A stretch of 64,000 nucleotides of DNA from Ambrosia x helenae (Eukaryota > Streptophyta > Magnoliopsida > Asterales > Asteraceae), in contig CM061232.1 in NCBI GenBank assembly GCA_030844895.1, forward strand, positions 88,291,769-88,355,768, written 5' to 3'. Numbering within the stretch: position 1 is the stretch's first letter; each line of letters opens with the position of its first letter. Below, piece after piece: positions 45,174-56,121 of this stretch. The notes under the pieces were generated by a model, which saw only the letters and a list, made by a program, of their open reading frames with translations, ran no database searches and was not told where the DNA came from. The position numbers and the translations under genes were made by a program.

Positions 45174-47404
45174 ATTCAGCTGCAGAAGAGACATATCTCG
45201 ACTCGAATGCTTCCTTAGGAAAAAGATGAGGATACTTAGACTTCATCTGATCCTCCCGTTCCCACGTATATTTCGGTCCCCGGTTCGAGTTCCACCGAAC
45301 CTTAACGATACGAATCTTGCTGTGACGTAGGCTGCGAATCTTGTAATCAAGGATCTCCACAGGTTCTTCCACAATCCGAAGACGATCATCAACCTTGATC
45401 TCTTCTAGTGGAACGATGAGAGACTCGTCAGCCAGACACTTCTTCAAGTTTGACACGTGAAAGACGTTATGTACGTTACCGAGCTCCGTCGGTAAATCAA
45501 GACGATATGCCACCGGCCCAATCCGTTCCAGGATCGTAAATGGGCCGACATACCGCAGGTTGAGTTTGCCACGCTTCCCAAAGCGTATGACGCCCTTCCA
45601 CGGTGAGACTTTTAGAAGTACCCTGTCATTGACTTGGAATTCCAATGGTTTGCGACGCTGATCGGCATAACTCTTTTGCCGGTCCCGTGCCGCTGCCAAC
45701 CGATTACGAATCTGTACGATCTTTTCCGAAGTTTCGTACACTAGTTCAGGCCCAGTGAGTTGACTCTCACCCACTTCAGCCCAACAAAGAGAGAACGGCA
45801 TTTCCGTCCGTACAGTGCTTCGAACGGAGCCGCCTTGATGCTCGTGTGAAAACTGTTATTGTACGAGAATTCTACTAACGGCAGATGAGCTTCCCAACCC
45901 TTGCCAAAATCGATCACACATGCCCGCAGCATGTCTTCTAAAGTTTGAATCGTACGCTCACTCTGACCGTCAGTCTGTGGATGATAAGCCGTACTCATGT
46001 CTAGTTGGGTACCCAAAGCCTTGTGCAAAGACTTCCAGAAGTGAGAAGTAAAATGGGAGTCACGATCCGAGATAATAGAAACTGGTACCCCGTGCTTAGA
46101 AACAACTTCTTTCAAGTAAAGACGAGCCAAACGATCCATGGTGTCGGTCTCCTTAATAGCAAGAAAATGGGCTGATTTCGTCAACCGATCGACAATCACC
46201 CATATCTTATCATTCCCGCTTGGTGATTTAGGAAGTTGTGTGACAAAATCCATAGTAATCCGTTCCCATTTCCATTCCGGAATTTCAGGTTGTTGCAAGA
46301 GACCCGACGGTTTCTGGTATTCCACCTTGACCTTAGCACAGGTCAAGCATTTGCTCACGTATGAGGCTATGTCCGACCTCATGTTTGGCCACCAGTAAAG
46401 TACCTTCAGATCTTGGTACATCTTATCCGAACCAGGATGAATAGAATACCGGGACTTATGAGCCTCATCAAGGACAAGCTCCCGTAGTCCCCCGAATAAA
46501 GGAACCCATATACGTTCTGCGAAATAGTGCAGGCCATCAGGCCTTCGCTCTAGGTGCTTGTCGGCACCGTGCATAGTTTCAGCTTTAAGGTTTTCCTCCT
46601 TCAAAGCTTCTAGCTGGGCAGAACGGAGTTGATCAGGTAACGATGAATGAATGGTGAGCTGCAACGCCCGAACACGACGAGGTTTAGTTGATTCCTTCCT
46701 GCTCAAGGCGTCTGCTACAACATTCGCCTTGCCAGGATGGTACTTTATGGCACAATCATAGTCGTTCAAAAGTTCGATCCAACGACGCTGCCGTATGTTC
46801 AAATGTTGTTGGTCGAAAATATGTTGGAGACTCTTGTGATCGGTGTAGATGGTGCATTTGGTACCGTACAAGTAATGTCTCCAAATTTTCAACGCGAAAA
46901 CCACGGCACCCAACTCCAAGTCATGGGTGGTGTAGTTCTTCTCGTGTACCTTGAGTTGACGAGAAGCATACGCGATCACTTTCTCGCGTTGCATCAACAC
47001 GCAACCGAGACCATGAATAGAAGCATCACAGTAAACAACGAAATCATCAGGACCCTCAGGTAAAGACAAAATAGGAGCAGAACACAGTTTAGACTTCAGT
47101 TCTTCAAATGCTGACTCTTGTGGTTCACCCCAGTCGAATTTCCTATCCTTCTGAGTGAGAGTGGTGAGGGTTGAGCAATCTTCGAGAACCCCTGAATGAA
47201 ACGACGATAGTAACCCGCAAGGCCTAGGAATTGCCGCACCTCAGTTGGCGTCTTTGGTGCTCCCCAGTCCTTGATCGCTTCGATCTTAGCTGGATCGACA
47301 TGAATCCCTAGTTCATTAACCACATGTCCTAGGAATTGAACTTCGCGTAACCAAAAGTCACACTTTGAGAACTTGGCGTAAAGTTGTTCCCGTCGCAAGA
47401 GTTC
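45172..47404 (-). pseudogene. pol: pol of element C: RT C-terminus, RNase H, integrase, chromodomain
   Basis: Starts [20 protein letters not shown] (RT thumb). A one-base frameshift near 47168 follows, then RNase H ([32 protein letters not shown]). Integrase has the H/C zinc region (CLTCAKVK) and catalytic D (MDFVTQLP), D (ISDRDSHF) and E (DGQSERTIQ). A second frameshift near 45800 precedes the chromodomain-like end ([30 protein letters not shown]). The Trp lost from element B is present here. Close relative of B's pol, and likewise unable to make the full product. Confidence 0.92.
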
Positions 47405-47665
47405 CTGCTCAGACGGTGAAGAACTTTGTGATTCCTGCTCTTCCGGTTCAAAGCCACCCTGATCCATCGGATACTGCTGCTCCGGTAATTGCTGAGGCAC
47501 CGGCTTCACCGCCTCTGAACCCAGATCCTCTCAGCGTTGCTGACCCTGTTGTTACTGCTAGTGGGAAAAAGAAGAAGACTCGGAAGAGGAAAGCCGGTTC
47601 GCCTGATGTATCATCATTTCTTGCCAATCGTCGCGAGCTGCTGGCCAGCAAAGAGGAAAGACTTG

Positions 47666-47740
47666 GTACGGATCCGTTTTCATACCTTCGGCTTTTTTCT
47701 TTTCCCCTATTTTTATGGTTATTTGCTTATTTGTGTCCAG
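47666..47740 (+). other. Candidate intron 2 of aORF1
   Basis: Starts GTACGG and ends TTTGTGTCCAG, with a strongly U-rich interior. It is 75 nt, so reading through also stays open and would add a hydrophobic stretch (FPLFLWLFAYLC). Composition favours an intron; transcript data would settle it. Confidence 0.5.
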
Positions 47741-49540
47741 GTACTCCCCTCCTGGATGAGGGTACTTCCACACAACAAGCCAAGGCCTCCAGCCCTGTTG
47801 CTGCAGCCGTGTCTGAGTAGGGTGTGGATGCCCTTGCAGCTACGTTGACTACTACCCTTCCATCTGTTGCTGTGTTGTCAACTGCCGTTACAGCCACTAC
47901 CATCTCGGCTCCTCGCCTAGTCGTCACCGAAGAACCTAACAATACCTTATCAGTCGTGTCACCTTTTCTCCAGCTGCCGTGATTACCACGCCATCGGCGG
48001 TTGCCTCTCCAAGCGCTCTGTCAGCTCCGGCCAGTACAGCCATGATTACCACGTCATCAGTAGCAGCTTTCTCAAGCGTTATGTCGACTCCTATTAGTAC
48101 TGCCATGCCTCCTGATGCCCAGACGAGATTGCACCTTGGTAGCTCCAGTGGCAAAGCCCTTAGGGATATGTCCCGGGTCAGCTTCACCGAGCTGCTACAT
48201 GATGTACAACACCACCCTATTGCATTTCCTGGTGGTGTAAGATCCGGGCAAATGCCGTTCAGTGTGGACCCCGTTGAATCAGCAAAGATGCCTTCTCATG
48301 CCTACGCTCCCGGTATTAATTGGAATCCTTCTTTGCCGGATACAAAATACATCCCTAAGTGGAAGGTTGCTCAGTCTACCCGGTTGATTGATCCAGACGT
48401 CATCAGGCATTGGGTTGACCATGCCATTCCTCCTGCCGAACGGTACTACCTCCAGGGTCTGGATAACGCTCAGCTGGCTGAGAATGCTCTTGGATCTAGC
48501 GTAAACTCTGTAGCTTCCATGTATGAAGTGCTGCGCCGTTGGCGTTCGGATGTAGGTGATTTATATGACATGCACGTGTCTCATAGCAAGCTGTCCGTGG
48601 AAGCTGAGGCATTGTTGCAATCTTTGGGAGATTGCCGGAAGGAGATTGCAGAGATGTCGTCCATCAGGGATACCTAAGAACGGGACAAGACTCGTCTGAT
48701 AAATACTCATAACGACGAGAAGCTTGAAATTCTTCATTCCCATGATGGGCAGGTCCGGCTGGTGGAAAGAGAGAATGTTTCTAAGGCTAAAGCCGACCAG
48801 GAAAGGTATGAATGGCTGGCTTCTGATATAGAGGCTATGAATCCCGTGCCCGGAGGGCAGAAGAAGAGAGGGATACCATGCTGAAGCAACTGAATGCTCT
48901 CAAGTCCGAGGCTGAGACTGCTGCCAAGAATACTGCCAATCTGACCGAGCAGTTGACAGCTGCCCATGCCCGGGTGAATGTTTTGGAGACTGACCGGGAT
49001 TGGTTGATATCCAAAGGGTTCCGGGCTTCGTGGAGCCATATACGTGGGGGAGTTCAGTACCAACAAAGATTAAATGACTTTTACCGGACCGCTGTGGAGT
49101 CCGGGTACCAGGATGGTTTGAGGCATGGTCATCGTCATGGGCTTCTCGGGCGAAAACTTCCGGAAGCCACCGATCATGAGAAAGGAGTTGAACAACGGAC
49201 CTCCAAAGCCCTAGAAGCCCTTAGCAGTGATTCCTTGGATGAGCTTGCACAGCTGCAGGCCCAGACTGGTGATGAAGGCATGTCAAACGTCCAGGCCTTC
49301 CTTGAACCTGTGATTGCCAGTTCCTCTGCCAGTTCTTCAGACGATGAATAGTTGTTTAACATTTGTAATGTGTTGAAATTTGCTATGTGTATACTGATCC
49401 GGTAGAATCTTTTGTATAAACACCTATCTGAATGAATGTTATGTTTATTTAATTTCTAAGATATAATATTGTTAATCCGAGATCCTCCAACAGGCCATAA
49501 TGAAACGTCTTGTCGTCATTAATACTTGTAATCATATTGC

Positions 49541-49662
49541 TGACGTCAGCTATGCAACCTAACCGTCACATCCACGTGTCAGGCGGCTTGTGTCAGTGTC
49601 ATTATTGCAGGTTGTTTAAACTCCCAAGAATAACTTAACCGTCACATTAATCCCTTTATAAG
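49541..49662 (+). promoter_or_regulatory. Putative promoter of antisense aORF2
   Basis: TGACGTCA (49541-49548), CACGTG (49573-49578) and TATAAG (49657-49662) lie upstream of the ATG at 49708. The aORF1 promoter has the same three motifs at similar distances, but the two bZIP boxes are in reverse order. Confidence 0.65.
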
Positions 49663-49707
49663 TGGGGTTTCATATCATGCATACGTGCACATTTCCACTC
49701 GCTCATT

Positions 49708-50309
49708 ATGCCACGTAGGTTCGTCTCTCTGAAAAAGTACTTGAAAGAGCTTGATGCTCTAGAGGGACTAAGGGAGCTGCAACGCCAGTCCCAAGAACTT
49801 GATGAGGCTGTGCCTGTTTTGGAACTTCCTTCTCAAGAACTAGTCGAGATTCTTCCACAGAGCCCTGCCGGTTGGTGTATCGCCGTCGACCAAAACCCGT
49901 CCAGCCATTTCCTTCCGAAGTTGTAGAAAACGTAGGAGAGGAACTCGCTGCTCCTGTTGTGATACCAAAAGTTTCTACAACTCCTCTGGAGATGAAGGAC
50001 GACGTCCAGGTTCGGTCAGCCAATATCTCGGCTCCTACCCGTTATGGGTTGGTTTACCGGCGTGGTGCTAGACGCCGACCCTCTCCTTGGGTTCCTTTGG
50101 AGGATGCCGTTCCCATGGTTCCAAGAGCTGTTTCTGTTGGAACATCAAAGGTGAATGAGGAGCCGGAGGTGTGGTCCTTTAATCTCCAATCTGAGGAGAT
50201 GAGGATGTGTGAGGAGTTTTGGGTCCTCCCCCCTGCTTGCAATCCCGAAGGTGACTTGCTATACACCCCTGCAGAGGTGTTTGCCATGTTGGAGGGTTGC
50301 AGTGATTAG
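49708..50309 (+). pseudogene. Antisense accessory ORF 2 of element D, unknown function
   Basis: Starts MPRRFVSLKKYLKELDALEG, with a helical, acidic/glutamine-rich N-terminus. A one-base frame change near 49870 leads into a second part with two similar segments, LVYRRRPKP and LVYRRGARRRPSP. The end is acidic (NPEGDLLYTPAEVFAMLEGC) and stops at 50309. About 200 codons in total. No known domain was recognised. It points the same way as aORF1 and ends about 290 bp before the converging pol stop (50596). Confidence 0.6.
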
Positions 50310-50595
50310 TGTTTTGTAGTCAAGTAAGACTAAGTTAAATAGCGCTATGTATAGATGGTAGGAAGTATGTTTTTTGAAGGCTTTGGATTTTTGTCCTGCC
50401 CCTACCCTTTTTGTAATCTTGCTTGGAAAAAGCAGTTTGTTTATAATGAAGCATATAAAAACTATAAATGCCGTCATCGGCGTCTTATTATTAATTGCAA
50501 TGGCAAAAATAAAAACTTGACTACCCGGGGTATCGTGGTTACCGGCCGGGCATGCTTACAGCGGCCTATGGCCTAAGACTTTTCGTCATCTATCA
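50310..50595. other. Gap between aORF2 and integrase ends
   Basis: Convergent 3' ends meet here. The plus strand has AATAAA at 50506-50511, usable as a polyadenylation signal for the antisense transcript. No gene. Confidence 0.45.
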
Positions 50596-50876
50596 TTACA
50601 TATAACATTTTCTGAGCTGGGCAGCGTTCCAGCTTCTGGGAACCGGCGTGCCGTCCAGCTGCTTTAAGCGGTATGCTCCCTTTCCCAGATCTTCAGCGAC
50701 CTCATAGGTCCTTCCCAGTTTGGGCCTAGCTTTCCCTGGGGTAATTGCCTGCTAGCATCGTTGTCCCTCATGACCAGGTCTCCAATCTTGAATGAGCAGC
50801 TCCTGACCCTTTTGTTGTAATATTTCTCCAATAGCCTCTTGTATCGGGCTTCTTTAATGTGGGCTTCATCACGCCG
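50596..50876 (-). pseudogene. pol: Integrase C-terminus of element D
   Basis: Continues RRDEAHIKEARYKRLLEKYY directly from the integrase part right of insertion E; the 5-bp CGCCG duplication marks the break. The segment KIGDLVMRD...KLGPNWEGP is the usual Tat integrase end. A one-base deletion near 50695 shifts the frame. In the shifted frame the family's ending (GAYRLKQLDG, SWNAAQLRKCYM) is visible up to TAA at 50596-50598. Confidence 0.9.
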
Positions 50877-51659
50877 TGTCACACCCTCAAAATCCACTTG
50901 CGGAGTTTTAACCGCGAGGCGCATGACAAACCAGGATCCAAACTAACGATCACAATAAACAAGTCTAAATGAATATAATGCAATTTCAAAACATAGTTTA
51001 AAATCCCCGTTTACAGCGGAAGCTTATTCAAAACAGTATCTCAAAAGTAAACCAAATGTTCAACATATGAAAACCATGCGACTCTAACTAGACGCCGTGC
51101 AGACGCGTGCGCCCTAGTCCAGTAGTGCTACCTTAGCGACCTGAGAAAACATGTAAAAGTTTACGTCAGCACAAAAATGCTGGTGAGTTTACAGGTTTTG
51201 TAATCCAAGTACCAAGTCCACCTGTCCATACTATAACAAATCGAAAACCAGTGTACGCTAGCTAGGCGTATGTTTTGTTACTACCACGATTGGAAAACCA
51301 TTACTAACTCGTAAACCAAATGTATGCCCGATGTAGTAACCCTGTTGTTCCTGTTGTTCCTGTTTGAGACAATATGCACCCGCCGACCCTCCAAGTCGAC
51401 GAGCGGGGTTGGTCACTCCCAATAGCGCTATTCACATTTCCCCGTTGTGCAAACCCGCACATTCATGGTTCCCCCCGGGACTTCCAAAGATCGTGTAGTA
51501 CACAATAGAAACCCATAGTATGACAGTAGTTACCAAATAATCGTTTTAACACATGTTTTCTCCCCCGAAAAGTGAAACCAGTTAAAAGAGGGGTCGTAAA
51601 CTCACCTTAAGTTGCGTTACTCCTTAACACGAGTAAACTCAGCTGCTATCTATGTAGTT

Positions 51660-51760
51660 AATGCGGAAAAATATCGGATATCGGTCAAGGACCGATATTT
51701 GGGATATCGGTTTTCACAGTGAGATATCGGTGGGATATCGGTAATTTCGTATTATAGTAT
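51660..51760. promoter_or_regulatory. Left subterminal TATCGG motif array of hAT F
   Basis: Several TATCGG or CCGATA words within about 90 bp of the left terminus (e.g. GATATCGGTGGGATATCGGT). Such clustered short motifs inside hAT ends are usual transposase-binding sites; binding here is inferred. Confidence 0.7.
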
Positions 51761-51891
51761 ATATATGTGTGTGTGTGTATATATATAATGTAAAACACTA
51801 ATCCAACATAATATTAATAGTAAGTTCAATAGTCCAAAGACTCAAAACTCAAAAGTGTCGATATTTTATATTTAAAACAAGATGACATGAT

Positions 51892-54640
51892 CTAATCATA
51901 AGCCATGTAATCTTCCTCCGAATCCACATCGACCAAGCCATCTATTTGTTCATTAAGATCATCTTCCACTTCAATTGTGGTATCATCATCATCTCTATAC
52001 CGCTCTCTTTTGCTCCTAGTACTTGGCCCAACTTCTTCGTTTCCTCCCATTGCCTCTCGCGCAACTGACCAAAGAAGACCATCATCTCTACCATTAACAA
52101 ACTCTTGAAATTCGTCTTCTGTTGGTGTAACCCAATCATCATTTTCCTCTACGTCTCTTAACAAAATAGGATCTAAAGATTTGTTGGCTTTTAATGACTT
52201 GAAGCGCCTTTCTAACCTTTTGTTGTATTGGATGAATACAAGGTCATTGAGTTTTTGTTGCAAAAGACGATTTCTTTTCTTTGAATGTAACTGAACAATG
52301 AAAATAAAAAATTACTTAATGAAGTAAATAAGTTAAATATAATATAATTAATAAAATTATTTGGTAGAAAGAACTTACATTGTCAAATGTACTCCAATTG
52401 CGTTCACAAGGTGAAGCACTACAAGTTTGACTAAGGACACTGATAGCAAATGTTTGGAGCAAAGGCGTGTCGATCCCATAAGTACGCCACCATATATCTA
52501 CATTAAGTGATTTAAAAAATAAGCTATAAAAACGTGTGAATATGTTATAATGTTTTGTACTTTTACTTACATGGTGCAACTTTCGTTCTACCCCTTACAG
52601 CAGCTGAAGTTCCAAATTGCCCAATTGAATCAATGTATAGATTCAAGTCCTGCCTCACTTTATCATTCTCATCTTCTTCAGGTACTAGACGGTCAATCGC
52701 AAGATAAAGTGACGTCAAAATGTCCCTATTCTTCTTTATGTCACTCGAATTTTCCCCATGTAAAATAGCAGGGTTCAAGAAACATCCAGCTACACATTCA
52801 ATAAAGAGTTAAAATTAAAACTAAACGATTGTATTAGTTTAATTATAAACTAATAAATATACAATACCTGCATGTAACGGGTGATGGAGTTGGTCGGACC
52901 ATCTTGTTTGGATCATACCCCAAACTTTCGTCACAAGTCTTTCATCGGTTACATTTTTCTTGATTTGCTTCTTTGCTCTTTCCATTGCATCATAGATGTA
53001 ACCCATACTTGGCTTCTCTTCCGTATCAACCAATCTTACCACATCCACCAAAGGAGCTAGCACTTGACAAGATAGGTGTAAGTTGTCCCAAAATTCCGTT
53101 CTTCCAGTTATTCGCTCAATTCTCTTACCGGCTGGCTTCGATGCAAAGTCACTTTTTCTCCATTCTTCAGAAACAAACAATACTTGAATATGATGTCGAT
53201 TCTCGTGGACACTCTGAATGGTATAAAACTGGGTTGCAAACCTAGTTACACAAGACCTATGTAGCTCCTTGCCTTTTGTTAACTTCCTCATTATATTAAG
53301 AATCCTTCCGTGGTTGTAAATGAAAACAACAATTGCTCTTGCATCAGCCAAAGTATTCTTTATCTTCGATATTTTCTCACCAATATCTTGAATCATAAGG
53401 TTCACACAATGTGCTGCACAAGGAGTCCAAAACATCTTAGGGTGTTGTTCTTCTAAAATCTTTCCGGCTGCTTTAAAGTTTGACCCATTATCTGTAATGA
53501 ACTACAAGAAATAATAAAGAATTTATTTAATAAAATGAACACAAAGTAAACGTAACAAATAATAGCTTATGGCATCTTTAGAAAACTAGCAAAGTAAAAC
53601 TACCTGCACAATGTTCTCCTCTCCAACATCCTTTATCACCTCATTTATCATCCCCACGATTAATGCAGCATTCTTTACATGCTCTGATGCATCAATTGAT
53701 TTCAAAAATATTGTTCCATGAGGACAATTGACTAAGAAGTTTATCAAACACCTTCCTTTTCCGTCTGTCCAAAAATCGGACATAATGCTACATCGATATT
53801 CTTTCCAATGTGGCCGGAACGAATTGATAAACTCGTTTGTTTCTTCTAATTGTTTTTTCATCAATGTGACACGTATATTATGATAAGATGGAGCCGGCAT
53901 ACCTAACATAAAGTAATAACTAATAAAATTAAGAAATAATCAAATTAATAAATTATCAATGTTCAATAAATCATAAATCACATTTAAATACCTCTTCCAT
54001 ATTCTCCAATGGCATTGATCATATCTTGGAAACCTTCATCACGTACGGCATTGAAGGGTAAACCAACAGAATAAGCCCAAGTTGCAAATTTATCCCAAGC
54101 TTCCAACTTTAACTTCTCTTTTATTGGATTATTTCTATCCAATGTAGTTTGATTAGTTTTTCCATGATTAGTCTTTAACATGCTATCAAGAGAACCTCGC
54201 ACGTTGCTAGAAGCTACATATTTCTTTTTCTTTGAAGCACTTCTTTTTATCTCAACTTCTTGAACTTCATCTCCATCTTCATCACTTAGATCAATCGCGT
54301 TTGATCTAAGAATCTCCACATTTCTTTTCTTTTCTAGTTGTATCTTTTCTTTTTCTTTAATTGTTTCCATGACTCTCTTTGAGATATCCACAGTCACTTT
54401 CGTACAACCCTTGACTTGTCCACCGGTATGAGTAAGATGTTGCTTCAGTCGCGTGATTCCTCCGCTCATCTTATGACCACAAAGTTTGCACCATACACAT
54501 TGGTTTTTCAAGGGATCTCTACGCTCTCCCCATTCCCATGCCATATCTTTATTTGAACATTTTGGGGCGGTGTTGGCATCGGACGACATCGTGTTTGTAG
54601 GATTTGCTGATGCATGTGAAGATGGAGTTGGACCATCCAT
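51892..54640 (-). CDS. hAT transposase, six exons, 772 residues
   Basis: Exons (minus): 54640-53992, 53902-53604, 53501-52868, 52789-52571, 52497-52379, 52290-51892; lengths total 2319 nt and all phases match. The N-terminus has a BED-type zinc finger (CVWCKLCGHKMSGGITRLKQ then HLTHTGGQVKGC). The middle has a DUF659-like domain with acidic residues at SDFWTDGKGR and ITDNGSNFKAAG. Then comes CAAHCVNLMIQDIGEKISKI, and the C-terminal hAT dimerisation region WWRTYG...SASPCERNWSTFD with the conserved Glu. An acidic tail ends at TAG (51892). It cuts and pastes the element in the nucleus. The start is the first ATG after a likely 5'UTR intron acceptor (TTTACAG). Confidence 0.93.
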
Positions 54641-55394
54641 TATCAAATCTGTAAATTATGTAAATTCATGTCAACAAGTCAACAACAATATAGTATATTC
54701 AAACTACACAGATATCAAATTAACTACACAGATATCAAATTAAAATGGTTGTAATTTTATTATTACTTGAAAGAACTGGCTGCGTATTTTAGTTTATTGA
54801 CATGAAATTTCTTTAATCAGTTTTGTAATGGCTGAATTGTGATGTGTAGGAAAGGTTACAAGTCAACCATTTTAATTTGAATATACAAACTACCTTTCTT
54901 CATGAACATCAGTCATTACAAATTACCCAAACACAACATCAGTCATCAAACATTTGGTATTTTTATTTTTTTAAAACCTTTCTTCATCAAGGTAATATAA
55001 ACTAACTGTTCATGAACTTAACACATAATGCAAACTAAATAACAAACAGCAACAGCCTAACATATGATTTTTTTAAAACATCATCAATAGAAAATATTCA
55101 AAATCGAACTTACTGCTGATAGTGAGAAGAAGGTTGAAGCTGGGAACTTAATAATTTGCTGATTTGCCGCTGTCACAGTTCGATCCGAGTTCACAGCTGG
55201 TCGAATGCTTCTGCTTCATTGCTGCTGTCACAGGTTGATGTTTCTAGGGTTTTTAAGTTTTAACAAATCGATAATAATATCACAGATCTGTTGTATTTTT
55301 AAGTTCTTAATTGGGCTTAACTTTAACAAATAGACAATACAAGATATGTTTTAGAGGGCTTTGATGTTTGGGCTTCATTTACTCGATTGGGCCT

Positions 55395-55593
55395 ACAAAA
55401 AATAACAAAAACGATATATCGGGATAATAGACCGATATTTATAAGCAAGATATCGGCGATATATCGGTAAATATCGCCGATATTCTCGCTACCGATATTT
55501 CCAACCGATATTTCTACCGATATTATTTTGAACCACCGATAACCGAGATCTCACCGAGATCTCACCGAGATCTCGGCCGAATTAACTACACAG
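55395..55593. promoter_or_regulatory. Right subterminal CCGATA/TATCGG array of hAT F
   Basis: Dense CCGATATT and TATCGG words (about 55410-55540), then three CCGAGATCT repeats next to the terminal inverted repeat. Denser than the left end. Confidence 0.75.
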
Positions 55594-56121
55594 GCTGCTA
55601 TGCTAGTCCCGTAAAGCGGCGACCTAACATATGACAGTTACAAGTACTTAGACTAATAACCCGCAGGTTAGTTAGTCCCTAGATGTCCAGACCATAACCA
55701 AGTTCGTTTGAAAACACCGTGACCGTTTAACTGACCCAAAGTACAAGACTCGACATCCCATTGGTGACCCGAGACTTCCCGTGTTATGTTTACGCTCTCA
55801 AACATGCAATCATGCAATCACACTTAACATACGTTAACGCACAACAAGTTATAGCACATAGCTCACGTATCACCGAATTACATCCAGACATATGTTACCA
55901 AGTTATTAGATATGTTACGGGGTTCCTAGCATGTTCCTACATGTCAAATAGGGTCTCGGAATGCTAATTTACACTTACAGCAGCAGTACACGCGATTAGG
56001 AAAAGTCAACTAGCATTTAGGTTGGTCAACTAGCATTTAGGAAAGCTAATCGCATGTAACTACTAGCATTTAGGGCTATACCACATGTAACTACTAGCAT
56101 TTAGGGCTATACCACATGTAA

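Larger units (their letters stand above)
42350..47405 (-). mobile_element. Element C: 5'-truncated Tekay retrotransposon inside element D
   Basis: On the minus strand its 3' LTR is 42350-45013 (TGTCACACCC...GGGTGTCACA in plus reading). The hairpin-PPT modules are at 45014-45173 and pol is 45172-47405. The RT frame stops abruptly near 47405, where aORF1 of element D resumes. Gag, protease, most of RT and the 5' LTR are missing, so a deletion removed the 5' half plus some of aORF1. No second TSD remains; the left candidate is CATAG at 42345-42349. Confidence 0.88.
41537..49351 (+). pseudogene. Antisense accessory ORF 1 of element D ('putative gypsy-type transposon' family)
   Basis: Starts MAPKASTSRTTMSVAQIHTS. 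The first 240 residues have the layout of the plant 'putative gypsy type transposon' domain (PFAM Transposase_28-like): VTQFMVELLPYYKVNISQLH, KVKHFEFCARGLGM, FRVFYVLV, WKRKFFFID. A GT-AG intron (42255-42322) leads to DEWHYFDAI, where element C is inserted (42350). The frame resumes near 47410 with a lysine-rich stretch (SGKKKKTRKRKAG) and a second candidate intron (47666-47740). After 48000 come a conserved middle (PKWKVAQSTRLIDPDVIRHW) and a coiled-coil end (LKQLNALKSEAETAAKNTAN). Stops at 47818 and 48675 and frame changes near 47960 and 48850 break it. Function unknown; it is not a transposase by any visible catalytic motif. Confidence 0.8.
51650..55593 (-). mobile_element. Element F: apparently intact autonomous hAT transposon
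   Basis: 3944 bp flanked by the 8-bp target duplication GCTGCTAT (51642-51649 and 55594-55601). Terminal inverted repeats CTATGTAGTTAATGCGG and CTGTGTAGTTAATTCGG differ at two positions. Both ends carry many TATCGG/CCGATA motifs. The inside holds one six-exon transposase gene with no stop or frameshift. Confidence 0.95.

Noticed and set aside
47937..48187. 83-codon frame antisense to aORF1
   Set aside because: Mirror of the Ala/Ser/Thr-rich aORF1 segment.
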